A stretch of 64,000 nucleotides of DNA. Source: Hyphomonadaceae bacterium. Lineage in GTDB: Bacteria; Pseudomonadota; Alphaproteobacteria; Caulobacterales; Hyphomonadaceae. Every line of letters begins with the position of its first letter. The stretch's first letter is position 1. The notes beneath the pieces were generated by a model. The model worked only from the letters and a program-made list of their open reading frames with translations, made no database searches and had not been told where the DNA came from. Below, one piece after another: positions 55,904 through 64,000 of the stretch. Both the position numbers and the translations under genes were made by a program. The stretch is taken from assembly GCA_027485145.1 (NCBI GenBank), contig JAIXRO010000078.1, positions 1-64,000 of the forward strand, given 5' to 3'.

Positions 55904-57208
55904 ATGGAAAACAGAGTGAAAAAAGCGGGCGTCGCGAAACTTGAAGTGGCCGGCAAGGTCGTCGACCTTCCCGTATACTCAGGAACAGTCGGACCGAATG
56001 TCATCGATGTCAGCAAGCTCTACGCGCAGACTGGCCACTTCACCCTCGATCCAGGCTTTACCTCGACCGGCAGTTGCGAAAGCCAGATCACGTTCATTGA
56101 TGGCGAGCAGGGCGTCCTGTTGCATCGGGGATATCCGATCGAGCAGCTTTGCGACAAATCGAATTTCATGGAGCTTTGCTATCTGCTCCTCAACGGCAAG
56201 CTTCCCCAAAAGACAGAGTACGATGCCTTCCTGAAAGAGGTGAAGCATCACACGCTCCTGCACACTCAGCAGGACAGATTCTTCGACGGGTTCCGGCGCG
56301 ACAGCCATCCGATGGCAATGCTGACCGGCGCTGTCGGCGGCATGGCTGCCTTCTATCCCGGCGCGGTCGGCAACGAGGACCCCGCTGAACGCAAGCTCGG
56401 CTCGATCCGCCTGATCGCAAAGATGCCGACGATTGCGGCGCGCTGCATGAAGTACACGATGGGCCAGAAGTTCGTCGATCCGCTCAACAAGTTCTCCTAC
56501 TCGGAAAACTTCCTCAACATGTGCTTCTCCGTTTCGGCAGAGGAATATGAAATCAATCCGGTGCTGGCCCGGGCGATGGACCGGTTCTTCATGCTCCACG
56601 CCGATCACGAGCAGAACGAGTCGACGTCGACTGTGCGACTCGCCGCGTCTTCCGGTGCTCACCCATTTGCGGCCGTCGCAGCAGGCGTTGCCTGCCTCTG
56701 GGGCCCCAGCCATGGCGGCGCAAACGAAGCGGCTCTCCGGCAAATGCGCGCAATCGGTTCGGTCGACAATATCCCTGAGTTCGTGCGGCAAGTGAAAGAC
56801 CCGAGCAGCGATATCCGCCTGATGGGTTTCGGGCACCGCGTTTACAAGAACTACGATCCACGGGCGACCGTGATGCAAAAGACCTGTCACGAAGTTCTCG
56901 AAGCGCTCGACATGAAGGACCACCCTCAGCTGAAGGTGGCCATGGAGCTTGAGCGGATCGCGCTGCAGGACGAGTACTTCGTGAACAAGAAGCTCTATCC
57001 GAACGTGGATTTCTACTCGGGTATCATTCTTGAAGCGATGGGCTTCCCGACAACCATGTTCACCGTGCTGTTTGCGCTGGCCCGGACGGTCGGCTGGGTG
57101 TCGCAGCTCAACGAGATGCTGGACGACCCGACGCAGAAGATCGGTCGCCCTCGTCAAATCTACACCGGCGAAGCGCAGCGCGACTACGTGCCGATTTCGG
57201 CTCGCTAA
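55904..57208 (+). CDS. gltA: Citrate synthase
   Basis: First step of the TCA cycle. 434 residues, type II (hexameric) pattern: [56 protein letters not shown] (His) and [18 protein letters not shown] (His and Arg), with the catalytic Asp region [24 protein letters not shown] precedes the ATG. The stop TAA overlaps that of convergent lpxB. Confidence 0.97.
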   Translation: MENRVKKAGVAKLEVAGKVVDLPVYSGTVGPNVIDVSKLYAQTGHFTLDPGFTSTGSCESQITFIDGEQGVLLHRGYPIEQLCDKSNFMELCYLLLNGKLPQKTEYDAFLKEVKHHTLLHTQQDRFFDGFRRDSHPMAMLTGAVGGMAAFYPGAVGNEDPAERKLGSIRLIAKMPTIAARCMKYTMGQKFVDPLNKFSYSENFLNMCFSVSAEEYEINPVLARAMDRFFMLHADHEQNESTSTVRLAASSGAHPFAAVAAGVACLWGPSHGGANEAALRQMRAIGSVDNIPEFVRQVKDPSSDIRLMGFGHRVYKNYDPRATVMQKTCHEVLEALDMKDHPQLKVAMELERIALQDEYFVNKKLYPNVDFYSGIILEAMGFPTTMFTVLFALARTVGWVSQLNEMLDDPTQKIGRPRQIYTGEAQRDYVPISAR

Positions 57209-58347
57209 AGTTCCGACAGAATGGCATCGGCCGCGATCTCCGCGGCCGGCTGCCCGCCCCGCACGAGCGCCTTGAGCGCGTTGTTCTGCCGTTCTCGTTG
57301 CGCGATCAGCTCCGTGGGATCGTTCAGCCAGGCGTTCGCCTTGTCCGCAATCGCGTCCGCGCTGAGCCGGGTCTGGACGAATTCCGGAACGATCTCGACA
57401 TCGCCATTCAGGATGTTGAGCAAGGTGATGTGGATTTTCTTGTATAGCAGTCCACGCGCGATCGACCAGGTGATCCAACCTGTCTTGTAGGCGACAATCA
57501 TCGGTGCGCCTTGCATCGCAAGCTCGCTTGTCACCGTTCCGGAACACGCCAAGGCAAGCGTCGCGGCGGCCATCGCATCATAGCGCTCGGTCGGATCCGC
57601 ACTCACCCTCGCCCAGGTCTCAAGATCGGGATATCGGGCAGCCAACTCGGATTGGATGCTCTCGGCGGGTTGAACGACAACGGTGACCGCCGGGCGTTTC
57701 TCCTTGACGCGCCGTGCGGCCGCGATGAGCGCCGGTGCAACGTTCACAATCTCGCTGCGGCGACTACCGGGTAGCACCAGCACCACCTGCCCGTCCCGAG
57801 ATATGCCGTGTGCGGACCGGAATGCAGCGCCGTTTCCCTTGCCTGCGCGTGTCAAAGCCGGGTTGCCGATGACGGTGACCTTCAAGCCGAAGGGCTCGTA
57901 GTAAGGCACCTCGATGTCATGCATGCAGAGCAAATGATCGACGGTGGAGGCCAACGTTGCTGCACGCCCGGGCCGGGTGGCCCAGACCTGAGGTCCGATC
58001 AACTTGACGATGCGGATTGATGGATCCCAGGCGCGGACACGCTGTGCCACACGCAGCGTGAATCCCCACGAGTCCACGAGAACCAGAACCTTGGGACGTT
58101 TCTTGCAGACATCCTCTGCGGCGGCGTCGGCCAGTTCGACCACAGTCCGATACGCCTTGATGCCTTCAACAAAGCCCAGAACCGACAGGGGCGCGATATC
58201 GATCGGCGACACAATGCCGACCGACAGAAGCTCGGCTCCGCCGATCCCGTCGATGCGCGTCTGCGGGGATTTCTGCCTGATGCATTCGATCACTTCCCGC
58301 GCCAGGAGGTCGCCGGAGGATTCAGCGGCAACGAAATAGAGCGACAT
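57205..58347 (-). CDS. lpxB: Lipid-A-disaccharide synthase
   Basis: Joins lipid X and UDP-diacylglucosamine to the disaccharide of lipid A. 380 residues, GT19 family: [70 protein letters not shown] and [20 protein letters not shown] then YKTG. Its ATG overlaps the lpxI stop by one base (TGATG), and the stop codon overlaps that of gltA. Confidence 0.95.
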   Translation of the reverse strand: MSLYFVAAESSGDLLAREVIECIRQKSPQTRIDGIGGAELLSVGIVSPIDIAPLSVLGFVEGIKAYRTVVELADAAAEDVCKKRPKVLVLVDSWGFTLRVAQRVRAWDPSIRIVKLIGPQVWATRPGRAATLASTVDHLLCMHDIEVPYYEPFGLKVTVIGNPALTRAGKGNGAAFRSAHGISRDGQVVLVLPGSRRSEIVNVAPALIAAARRVKEKRPAVTVVVQPAESIQSELAARYPDLETWARVSADPTERYDAMAAATLALACSGTVTSELAMQGAPMIVAYKTGWITWSIARGLLYKKIHITLLNILNGDVEIVPEFVQTRLSADAIADKANAWLNDPTELIAQRERQNNALKALVRGGQPAAEIAADAILSEL

Positions 58348-59198
58348 CAGGATTGGCTGCCGAGGTCAGGTGAAAATCCGTACAGGAACAATCCCAGCTC
58401 ATTGGCCCTTGCTTCCATCGCGGGCCGGTTGAGCATGAGCGCGCCCCCAGCTTCGACCCCGATGCCAGCAAGCCCGGCCGCGGCAGCCAGTTCAACAGTG
58501 GACACGCCCGTGGTCGGCAAATCGATCCGCCGTTCCTGAACAGGCTTGGGCCGCTTGACCAGGACACCGCGGCGGGCGCCGGCGCGGCCTCTGATGGCTT
58601 CCGGCAAGAGCGCGCAGCGGCGAAGCATTTCGTCCGTGCCTTCTTGCGCTTCAACCGCCAGAACCAATCCGTCACAGACGACGCAGGCCTGGCCAATATC
58701 GAGTGCTCCGCTTGCGGACGATACGCGGGCCGCCACAGTCAGATCGCTCATTTCGGAGTCGGACGGCGCAGGTCCCGCCATCAACCCGGCTGGGGCAAGC
58801 AGGCTTGCATGCGCCTGTTCGCTACCGATGACATTGAACCCGTTCTTTTCGAATTCGTTCACCAGCACCCGCAACAGTGCGTCATCGCCGCGCCGTGCTT
58901 CGCTGAGCACTTTTGGAAGCAATGCAGCGCCTTTCAGGTCAAGCTTGAGATCCGCAAAATTCGGACGGCTGACATTTCCGGCAAACACGAGATCCCGGCA
59001 GCCAGCCGCCTTCAGACGGCTGATGACCGCGCCAACTTCGCCAAGGCCGACAATACTGCCCGGATAAGCCGCGAGACGGGGATCCTCAAATCCCTTCAAT
59101 CTCAAGACATGCACGCCCTGCCCTGTCGCGACCGCGTTCTCGGCAATGGCGACGGGCAAGTCGCCCAATCCAGCAATCAGGCCGAGAGGTGGCGGCAT
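58347..59198 (-). CDS. lpxI: UDP-2,3-diacylglucosamine pyrophosphatase LpxI
   Basis: Hydrolyses UDP-2,3-diacylglucosamine to lipid X, the alphaproteobacterial substitute for LpxH. 283 residues (DUF1009): LGLIAGLGDLPVAIAENAVA at the start, VFAGNVSRPNFADLKLDLKG, GSEQAHASLLAPAG, and the conserved catalytic-domain segment LAVEAQEGTDEMLRRCA followed by GVLVKRPKPVQERRIDLPT. It lies between lpxA and lpxB, its usual place. Confidence 0.94.
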   Translation of the reverse strand: MPPPLGLIAGLGDLPVAIAENAVATGQGVHVLRLKGFEDPRLAAYPGSIVGLGEVGAVISRLKAAGCRDLVFAGNVSRPNFADLKLDLKGAALLPKVLSEARRGDDALLRVLVNEFEKNGFNVIGSEQAHASLLAPAGLMAGPAPSDSEMSDLTVAARVSSASGALDIGQACVVCDGLVLAVEAQEGTDEMLRRCALLPEAIRGRAGARRGVLVKRPKPVQERRIDLPTTGVSTVELAAAAGLAGIGVEAGGALMLNRPAMEARANELGLFLYGFSPDLGSQS

Positions 59199-59202
59199 CG
59201 GA

Positions 59203-59994
59203 TCAGCCGGGTTTGCAAATCGGGCGATCGCCGCCCTGGCGGATGAAATCGATCAGTTCCATCGCGAGCGGTTGGGCTTCGAATGTTTTCGTTGCGGCCT
59301 CCAGACGATCCTTGAAAAGACCGTTCCCTTCGAAGACCGCTTTGTACGCGGACCGGATTTCGTGCAGGTCCGCCTTCGAAAAGCCGCGCCGCTTCAGGCC
59401 CACGGTGTTGAGACCTGCAAGCTTGGCATGATTGCCGACGACCGACCCGAACGGGATCACGTCTTCAACAACGATCGCGCCCCCGCCGATGAAGGCGTTC
59501 CGGCCGATCCGGCTGAACTGGTGCACAGCTGAAAGTCCGCCGAACCAGACATTGTCGCCCACTTCGATATGACCTGCGAGCGAGACATTGTTGGCCATCA
59601 CGACATTGGCGCCGATGCGGCAATCATGGGCAATATGTGCGCCGATCATGATGTAGCAGTTCGGCCCGACCTGGGTCAGGCCACCAAATTTCGGAATCCC
59701 GGAATGCGCCGTCGCGTATTCGCGGAAAACACAATTGTCGCCGATCTCGAGCCGGGACTCGGCGCTCTCTCCCAACCCGATGACCTGGGGATTGCCGCCT
59801 ACGGCGGCGAAGGGATGCAGCGTGCAGTCTTTGCCAAGGCGTGTATTCCCACGGACACTGACGTGGGACACGAGCGTCGTTCCGGCGCCAATCTCGGCGC
59901 CGGCACCGATATGGCAGAACGGGCCGATCGAGACGCGCTCACCAAGCCGGGCGCCGGCGTCTATGACAGATGTTGGATGGACGGAGGATGTCAT
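59203..59994 (-). CDS. lpxA: UDP-N-acetylglucosamine acyltransferase
   Basis: First step of lipid A synthesis. 263 residues of left-handed beta-helix hexapeptides with the catalytic His in GAHIAHDCRIG, then NNVSLAGHIEVGDN and VGNHAKLAGLNTVGLKRRGF. It starts 39 bases after the lpxD stop; in most alphaproteobacteria fabZ separates the two. The lpxI start is 4 bases beyond its stop. Confidence 0.96.
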   Translation of the reverse strand: MTSSVHPTSVIDAGARLGERVSIGPFCHIGAGAEIGAGTTLVSHVSVRGNTRLGKDCTLHPFAAVGGNPQVIGLGESAESRLEIGDNCVFREYATAHSGIPKFGGLTQVGPNCYIMIGAHIAHDCRIGANVVMANNVSLAGHIEVGDNVWFGGLSAVHQFSRIGRNAFIGGGAIVVEDVIPFGSVVGNHAKLAGLNTVGLKRRGFSKADLHEIRSAYKAVFEGNGLFKDRLEAATKTFEAQPLAMELIDFIRQGGDRPICKPG

Positions 59995-60033
59995 GGATTT
60001 CCGTTATCAGCGGATCGGCGCCTACGCCACCGT

Positions 60034-61050
60034 TCAATCACGCTTCTTGGCTGCAGTCTGTTTGTTGAGCCAGGCCACTTCCCGCATCCATTGCCGGATC
60101 GGCTTTGCTGGCGTGCCGCCCCAGGTCTCGCCCGACGCCACGTCACGGAACAACCCGGCGGACGCTGCGAGGCTCACGCCTTCGCCCACGGTGACGTGGT
60201 CTGCAATGCCGACCCTGCCCCCCAGCATTGACCCGTCCCCGACCCGGACTGAGCCGGAAATACCGCCGAAGGCGGCAACGATCACCGACCGCCCCAGAAC
60301 TACATTGTGGGCAATCTGGCAAAGGTTATCGATCTTGGTCCGTTCGCCTATGACCGTATCGGCGAAGACGCCGCGGTCGATACACGCATTTGCCCCTACA
60401 GTGACGCGGTCCTGCAGGATGACGCGCCCAAAATGCGGCGCATCCTCAAGACCTTGCGGACCCGGCATGACCCCAAAGCCGGCTTCTCCGATCCGCGCCC
60501 CGGCGAGCAATGTCACATGATCCCCGAGCAGGGCACAGTGCACGCTGGCATTCGCGCCGATCACGCAATGACGACCGATCTGCACGCCCGGACCGATAAC
60601 TGCGTTCGGACGGACCGTCGTGCCCTCGCCGATCGCAGCCCCCGGACCGATCACAGCGCCGGGCGAGATGATCGCGCTGGGGTGAACAGCAGCCGATGAT
60701 GAAATGCTGCCTCCGCTCGACGGACCTGTCTCGCGAAGCCGGAACAACGACGATGCGATCAGACTGTGCGTGTAACGCGGCAAGGAGGAAACTATTGCCG
60801 ACACGCCATCGGGCAGACGCGCGCGCGCACCTTCCGAAACCACGACGACGTCAAGCTCGGCGCTCAGCGAAGCTTGGCCTGTCCCATCCCCGTCAATAAA
60901 GGCCAGCTGACCTGCTTTGGCCGTATCGGCCGCCGCAATACCCGTTATGGCAAGCGCAGGATCGCCCGAAAAGGCCGCCCCTGACAGATGGGCAGCCGAT
61001 TCAAGCGTCAAAGCCCCCAATGACGCGTAGAACCGGCTGTCAATCGCCAC
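60034..61050 (-). CDS. lpxD: UDP-3-O-acylglucosamine N-acyltransferase
   Basis: Third lipid A enzyme. 338 residues: N-terminal uridine-binding domain ([26 protein letters not shown]), hexapeptide beta-helix with the catalytic His in [10 protein letters not shown] and [18 protein letters not shown], and a C-terminal helix [12 protein letters not shown] chose GTG 61050 from the family start ([10 protein letters not shown]) and the AGGGATCCGGGAAG before it; the open frame to 61158 overlaps the end of skp. Confidence 0.94.
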   Translation of the reverse strand: MAIDSRFYASLGALTLESAAHLSGAAFSGDPALAITGIAAADTAKAGQLAFIDGDGTGQASLSAELDVVVVSEGARARLPDGVSAIVSSLPRYTHSLIASSLFRLRETGPSSGGSISSSAAVHPSAIISPGAVIGPGAAIGEGTTVRPNAVIGPGVQIGRHCVIGANASVHCALLGDHVTLLAGARIGEAGFGVMPGPQGLEDAPHFGRVILQDRVTVGANACIDRGVFADTVIGERTKIDNLCQIAHNVVLGRSVIVAAFGGISGSVRVGDGSMLGGRVGIADHVTVGEGVSLAASAGLFRDVASGETWGGTPAKPIRQWMREVAWLNKQTAAKKRD

Positions 61051-61072
61051 GGCTTCCCGGATCCCTAGCGAG

Positions 61073-61657
61073 TTACTGGGGCGCTGGTGCGCGCTGACGC
61101 ACGACGTTGATAGCAGGTGTTTTCTGGTCGAGCTTCGACACAATGAGCGCCGTCGCATCGACGGAGGCTGCCGTAAAGACGGCCTGGCTTTTCGACAGGA
61201 CGACCTGAGCGTTCTTCTCCTTGACGACTTCCATCATCACAGGTTCGAGCGCCTTGTTGAATTCCTGGAACGCCTTTTGTTCCGTCGCCGCATACTCTTG
61301 CGAAACGAGTTGGCGCTTCGCGGCAAACTCGTTCGACTTCGTCTGGAAGCCCTCGATCGATTTCACGAGCGCAGCATCGGCAACGATCGCTTCGCGGGTT
61401 TTACCCTCCAGCTTGGTAGCGAGCGCCTTGCGCTCGGTTTCGAGCGAGTCGCGGGTTGGCTTGAGCTCACCGTTGATCTGCGTTTCGATGTTCTTGAGTT
61501 TTGTGAACATGTCCTTGCCCGCCTTGCTGTCGGCAAGGATCTGGGTCTCGTCGATGACAATGACGATTGCTCCCTGAGCGAGCGCAGCGGGCGCTGCGAG
61601 GGTCATGGATGCTGAGGCCAGCGCGAGCGCGGCGAAGAGTGTCTTGTAGGTTTTCAT
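61073..61657 (-). CDS. OmpH/Skp family periplasmic chaperone
   Basis: A 194-residue Skp-like holdase for outer membrane proteins. The signal peptide is [20 protein letters not shown] with cleavage after AALAQ. The body is a long coiled coil ([58 protein letters not shown]) and ends in a Pro/Ala tail. GAGGAAA precedes the ATG at 61657. It sits in the standard bamA-skp-lpxD order, 28 bases after bamA. Confidence 0.93.
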   Translation of the reverse strand: MKTYKTLFAALALASASMTLAAPAALAQGAIVIVIDETQILADSKAGKDMFTKLKNIETQINGELKPTRDSLETERKALATKLEGKTREAIVADAALVKSIEGFQTKSNEFAAKRQLVSQEYAATEQKAFQEFNKALEPVMMEVVKEKNAQVVLSKSQAVFTAASVDATALIVSKLDQKTPAINVVRQRAPAPQ

Positions 61658-61685
61658 TTGGATTTCCTCGTGGGGGCTTGCGAGA

Positions 61686-64000
61686 TCAGAATTGGGTGGA
61701 CGTCGAGAAGCGGAAAGACTCGGTCCGGTCATATTCTTCCTTGCGAAGAATTTGGGAGAAGTCGAAGCGGATGGGGCCAAATGGCGAGTCCCAGAACACG
61801 CTGAGACCTGCCGAAGCGCGCAGGGATGCCGCGTCCTTCGGAATACGAACGGCCTGGGCGCCGGGAACGCCCAGTGAAGCTGCATCTGTGATGAACAGAG
61901 GTGTGCCCTTGTCGACGTCTTCAAGGATGCCGAGTGAGCCGACATCCACGAACACGGCGCTGCGAATGCCGTATTCTTCGGGCAGGAAGTTCGGAACGGT
62001 CAGTTCGAACGTACCCTGATAGTACGCGTTGCCGCCGAGCGAGTTGAGGCGGCGGGTCTCGACCACCTCACCGGTGTTCGGATCAAAAATGCGGAGGATC
62101 TCGCGCGGGCCAAGACCGGCCACGTCAAATCCGCGGAACGTGCTGCCACCCCGGAAGAACCGGTTGTTGATGCGCACGCCCTGCTCTTCGTCGAGCGGAA
62201 GGACGTAGCCAGCAGAGAACTTCGCGCTGGCGATGACATCTCGCCAGATGCCGCGATAGAAAGTGGCTCCCGTCTCGGTACGGATGTATTTCACGTCACC
62301 GCCGAGACCGGCGAAGTCCTGGCTGAGACGGAAGTCGAACCCGCGGGTTGGCGTTATGGGATCGTTCGTCTGATCCCAAAAGAAGTTGTATCCAACGATG
62401 CTCGAGATATCGTTCCGCTCAGACCGGCAGATCGTGTCTCGCAAGGTGTACAGGGGGTCGCAGATATCGACCAGTGTTTCACCCGGCGCCGCATCGCCGA
62501 TCTCTGGCTCTCGATAGATATCATCCGACAGGTCGTCCGGCGTACTGGTACCGGCGGTCTGCGTAAAGCTTCTGAGCAGGTTGCCGTTTTGATCGATTAT
62601 GATGTTCCGGTCGGCGATGTTCACATCATCCGTCTGCAGACGGTAGCTCAGCCCCAGCTGCATCCGGTCCGTCAGCGGGAAGGCAACGCGCAGGCCGCCA
62701 CCGATCGTTTCGCTCGTGAAGCCCGTGAACTCTTCAAAGTCCTGGCGCGTCGCAAACAGATCGACGCCGGCCGACAGGTTCCTGTCAAGGAATCTCGGCT
62801 CCGTGAAACGAAGATCGACAATCTGCTGACGGCTCGACAAAGAGGTCCGCGCGACGACCGACTGCCCGCGGCCGCGAAGGTTTCGCTGCGAGGCGCTCAG
62901 GTCAAACAGGTAAGAGTCGACCGACGAGAAGCCTGCCGCGAACGAGAGTTCTCCGGTCGATTGCTCGGTCAGCTTGATGTCTACAATCGTGCGGTCTGGC
63001 TCTTCGGCCGGTGTCTCGACGATCTCGACGTCCTTGAAGAAGCCAAGCGCCCGGATGCGGTTTCGCGACCGGTCGAGCAGGATGCGGTTGAAGGCATCGC
63101 CTTCGGCAATCCGCAACTCCCGGCGCACGACGCGGTCGAGCGTCTGGGTGTTCCCGACAATGTTGATGCGGTCGATGTAAACGCGCGGGCCTTCATCAAT
63201 CGCGAAGGTGATGTCGATCCGGCCGGTTTCTTCATTCACGGAAATCTGAGGACGGATGTCGACGAACGCATAGCCTGCTACGCCGGCTGCGTAGGTCAGG
63301 GCATCAATCGTGCCTTCGATCTGGTCGCCGCGGAAGAGTTCGCCTTCCTGGATGGGAACGACGCCCTGCAAGACACTCGCGTCCAGTTTCTCAAGCGCCG
63401 TCTCGACCTTGATGACACCGAAGTCATACTGGCGTCCCTCGTCCACGGTGAAGGTGACGTAGAAGTCCTTCTGGTCAGGCGTCAGTTCGGCGACCGCCGA
63501 CGTCACGCGGAAATCGTAATAGCCGTTGTTCTGATAGAACTCGCGCAGCTGCTCACGGTCGAACTCGAGACGTCCGGAGTCGTAGTTGTCGTTCGAGCTG
63601 AAGAAACGCCAGAGGCGGGATTGGCGGGTGACAATTTCGCTGCGCAGGCGCGAGTCTGAATACTCTTCGTTGCCGATGAAGTTGATCGCGCGCACGCCGG
63701 TCACCGGCCCTTCGGTGATCTCGAAGATCAGGTCGACCCGGTTCTGTTCGAGCGGCTTGTACTTGGGCTCGACTTTCGCCGCGAACCGGCCAGAGCGACG
63801 ATACATTTCCAGCACGCGCTGGACGTCCGTCTGGACGCGCGCGGCCGTGAACACGCCGCGCGGCGCTGCCTGGATTTCCTCGCGAAGCTTGTCGTCCTTG
63901 AGCGCGCGGTTACCCTCGAAAATGACCCGGTTGATGATCGGGTTCTCGACCACGCGCACAACGAGGTCGTCATCGCGCCGGTCAATAGAAACATCCGCGA
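61686..64000 (-). CDS. bamA: Outer membrane assembly factor BamA, 5' end outside window
   Basis: Central subunit of the BAM complex that inserts beta-barrel proteins. The reading frame is open to base 64000, so the signal peptide and part of POTRA1 are missing. POTRA modules are visible (VIFEGNRALKDDKLREEIQ; INFIGNEEYSDSRLRSEI; INIVGNTQTLDRVVRREL). The 16-strand barrel has the L6-loop motif VRINNRFFRGG with RGF downstream (STFRGFDVAGLGPR) and a terminal Phe (STSTQF), the beta signal. An extracellular loop carries two Cys (VDICDPLYTLRDTICRSE) that could form a disulfide. Confidence 0.97.
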   Translation of the reverse strand, partial: ADVSIDRRDDDLVVRVVENPIINRVIFEGNRALKDDKLREEIQAAPRGVFTAARVQTDVQRVLEMYRRSGRFAAKVEPKYKPLEQNRVDLIFEITEGPVTGVRAINFIGNEEYSDSRLRSEIVTRQSRLWRFFSSNDNYDSGRLEFDREQLREFYQNNGYYDFRVTSAVAELTPDQKDFYVTFTVDEGRQYDFGVIKVETALEKLDASVLQGVVPIQEGELFRGDQIEGTIDALTYAAGVAGYAFVDIRPQISVNEETGRIDITFAIDEGPRVYIDRINIVGNTQTLDRVVRRELRIAEGDAFNRILLDRSRNRIRALGFFKDVEIVETPAEEPDRTIVDIKLTEQSTGELSFAAGFSSVDSYLFDLSASQRNLRGRGQSVVARTSLSSRQQIVDLRFTEPRFLDRNLSAGVDLFATRQDFEEFTGFTSETIGGGLRVAFPLTDRMQLGLSYRLQTDDVNIADRNIIIDQNGNLLRSFTQTAGTSTPDDLSDDIYREPEIGDAAPGETLVDICDPLYTLRDTICRSERNDISSIVGYNFFWDQTNDPITPTRGFDFRLSQDFAGLGGDVKYIRTETGATFYRGIWRDVIASAKFSAGYVLPLDEEQGVRINNRFFRGGSTFRGFDVAGLGPREILRIFDPNTGEVVETRRLNSLGGNAYYQGTFELTVPNFLPEEYGIRSAVFVDVGSLGILEDVDKGTPLFITDAASLGVPGAQAVRIPKDAASLRASAGLSVFWDSPFGPIRFDFSQILRKEEYDRTESFRFSTSTQF

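Noticed and set aside
55979-57547. 522-codon minus-strand ORF opposite gltA
   Set aside because: Antisense shadow of citrate synthase; no homology and no ribosome site.

Overview
The window is a GC-rich chromosomal segment of an alphaproteobacterium, most likely from the Caulobacterales/Hyphomonadaceae side of the class. This is inferred from gene content and order: bamA-skp-lpxD-lpxA-lpxI-lpxB facing gltA, HspQ, a ComEC without a nuclease domain, trpEGDC behind a PpiD-type chaperone, and a lexA promoter carrying the alphaproteobacterial GTTC-N7-GTTC operator. I saw no insertion sequence, phage, CRISPR array or rRNA. Genes are packed tightly, with many 4-base ATGA overlaps.

Layout. 1-1859: the end of a crotonase gene and a family III CoA-transferase gene, convergent. 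1933-4834: an envelope pair, an OmpA-like peptidoglycan-binding protein and a membrane-anchored repeat protein. 5223-18956: the main accessory locus, a PUFA-synthase-like (Pfa) cluster. A trans-acting enoyl reductase (PfaD), a KS-AT-ACP-ACP protein, a free-standing ketoreductase and a giant KS-CLF-AT-DH-DH protein form one minus-strand operon. A phosphopantetheinyl transferase converges on it with overlapping stop codons. Together they encode an iterative polyketide/fatty-acid machine whose product cannot be read from sequence. 19184-19946: a yybP-ykoY (manganese) riboswitch in front of a GDT1-family Mn exporter gene. 19963-20052: tRNA-Ser(UGA). 20269-25854: RlpA, a D,D-carboxypeptidase, then tmk-holB-tatD-MBL hydrolase.

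26156-32268: guaA, a PH-like membrane protein, an RsmB-type rRNA methyltransferase, two small plus-strand genes and guaB, whose leader looks structured and could hide its ribosome binding site. 32407-35480: a coupled minus-strand run gppA/ppx, rlmE, a GFA-fold protein and two tandem Cys-rich lipoproteins. 35532-37669: hspQ, hldE and a 59-residue protein. 37809-42608: photolyase, FAD amine oxidase, DUF1365 protein and a cyclopropane-fatty-acid-synthase-like methyltransferase in one coupled operon. This looks like a light/oxidative-stress membrane-lipid modification unit.

42616-45635: pyrG, secG, tpiA on the minus strand. 45722-52237: ppiD-trpEGDC followed by lexA with its own SOS promoter. 52256-54325: comEC. 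54397-57208: gltX and gltA. 57205-64000: lpxB-lpxI-lpxA-lpxD-skp-bamA (minus strand, bamA cut by the window edge), notable for the absence of fabZ between lpxD and lpxA.

The most interesting items are the Pfa-like cluster with its detached ketoreductase, the candidate guaB leader switch, the Mn riboswitch with two mutually exclusive hairpins, and the photolyase/lipid-modification operon.
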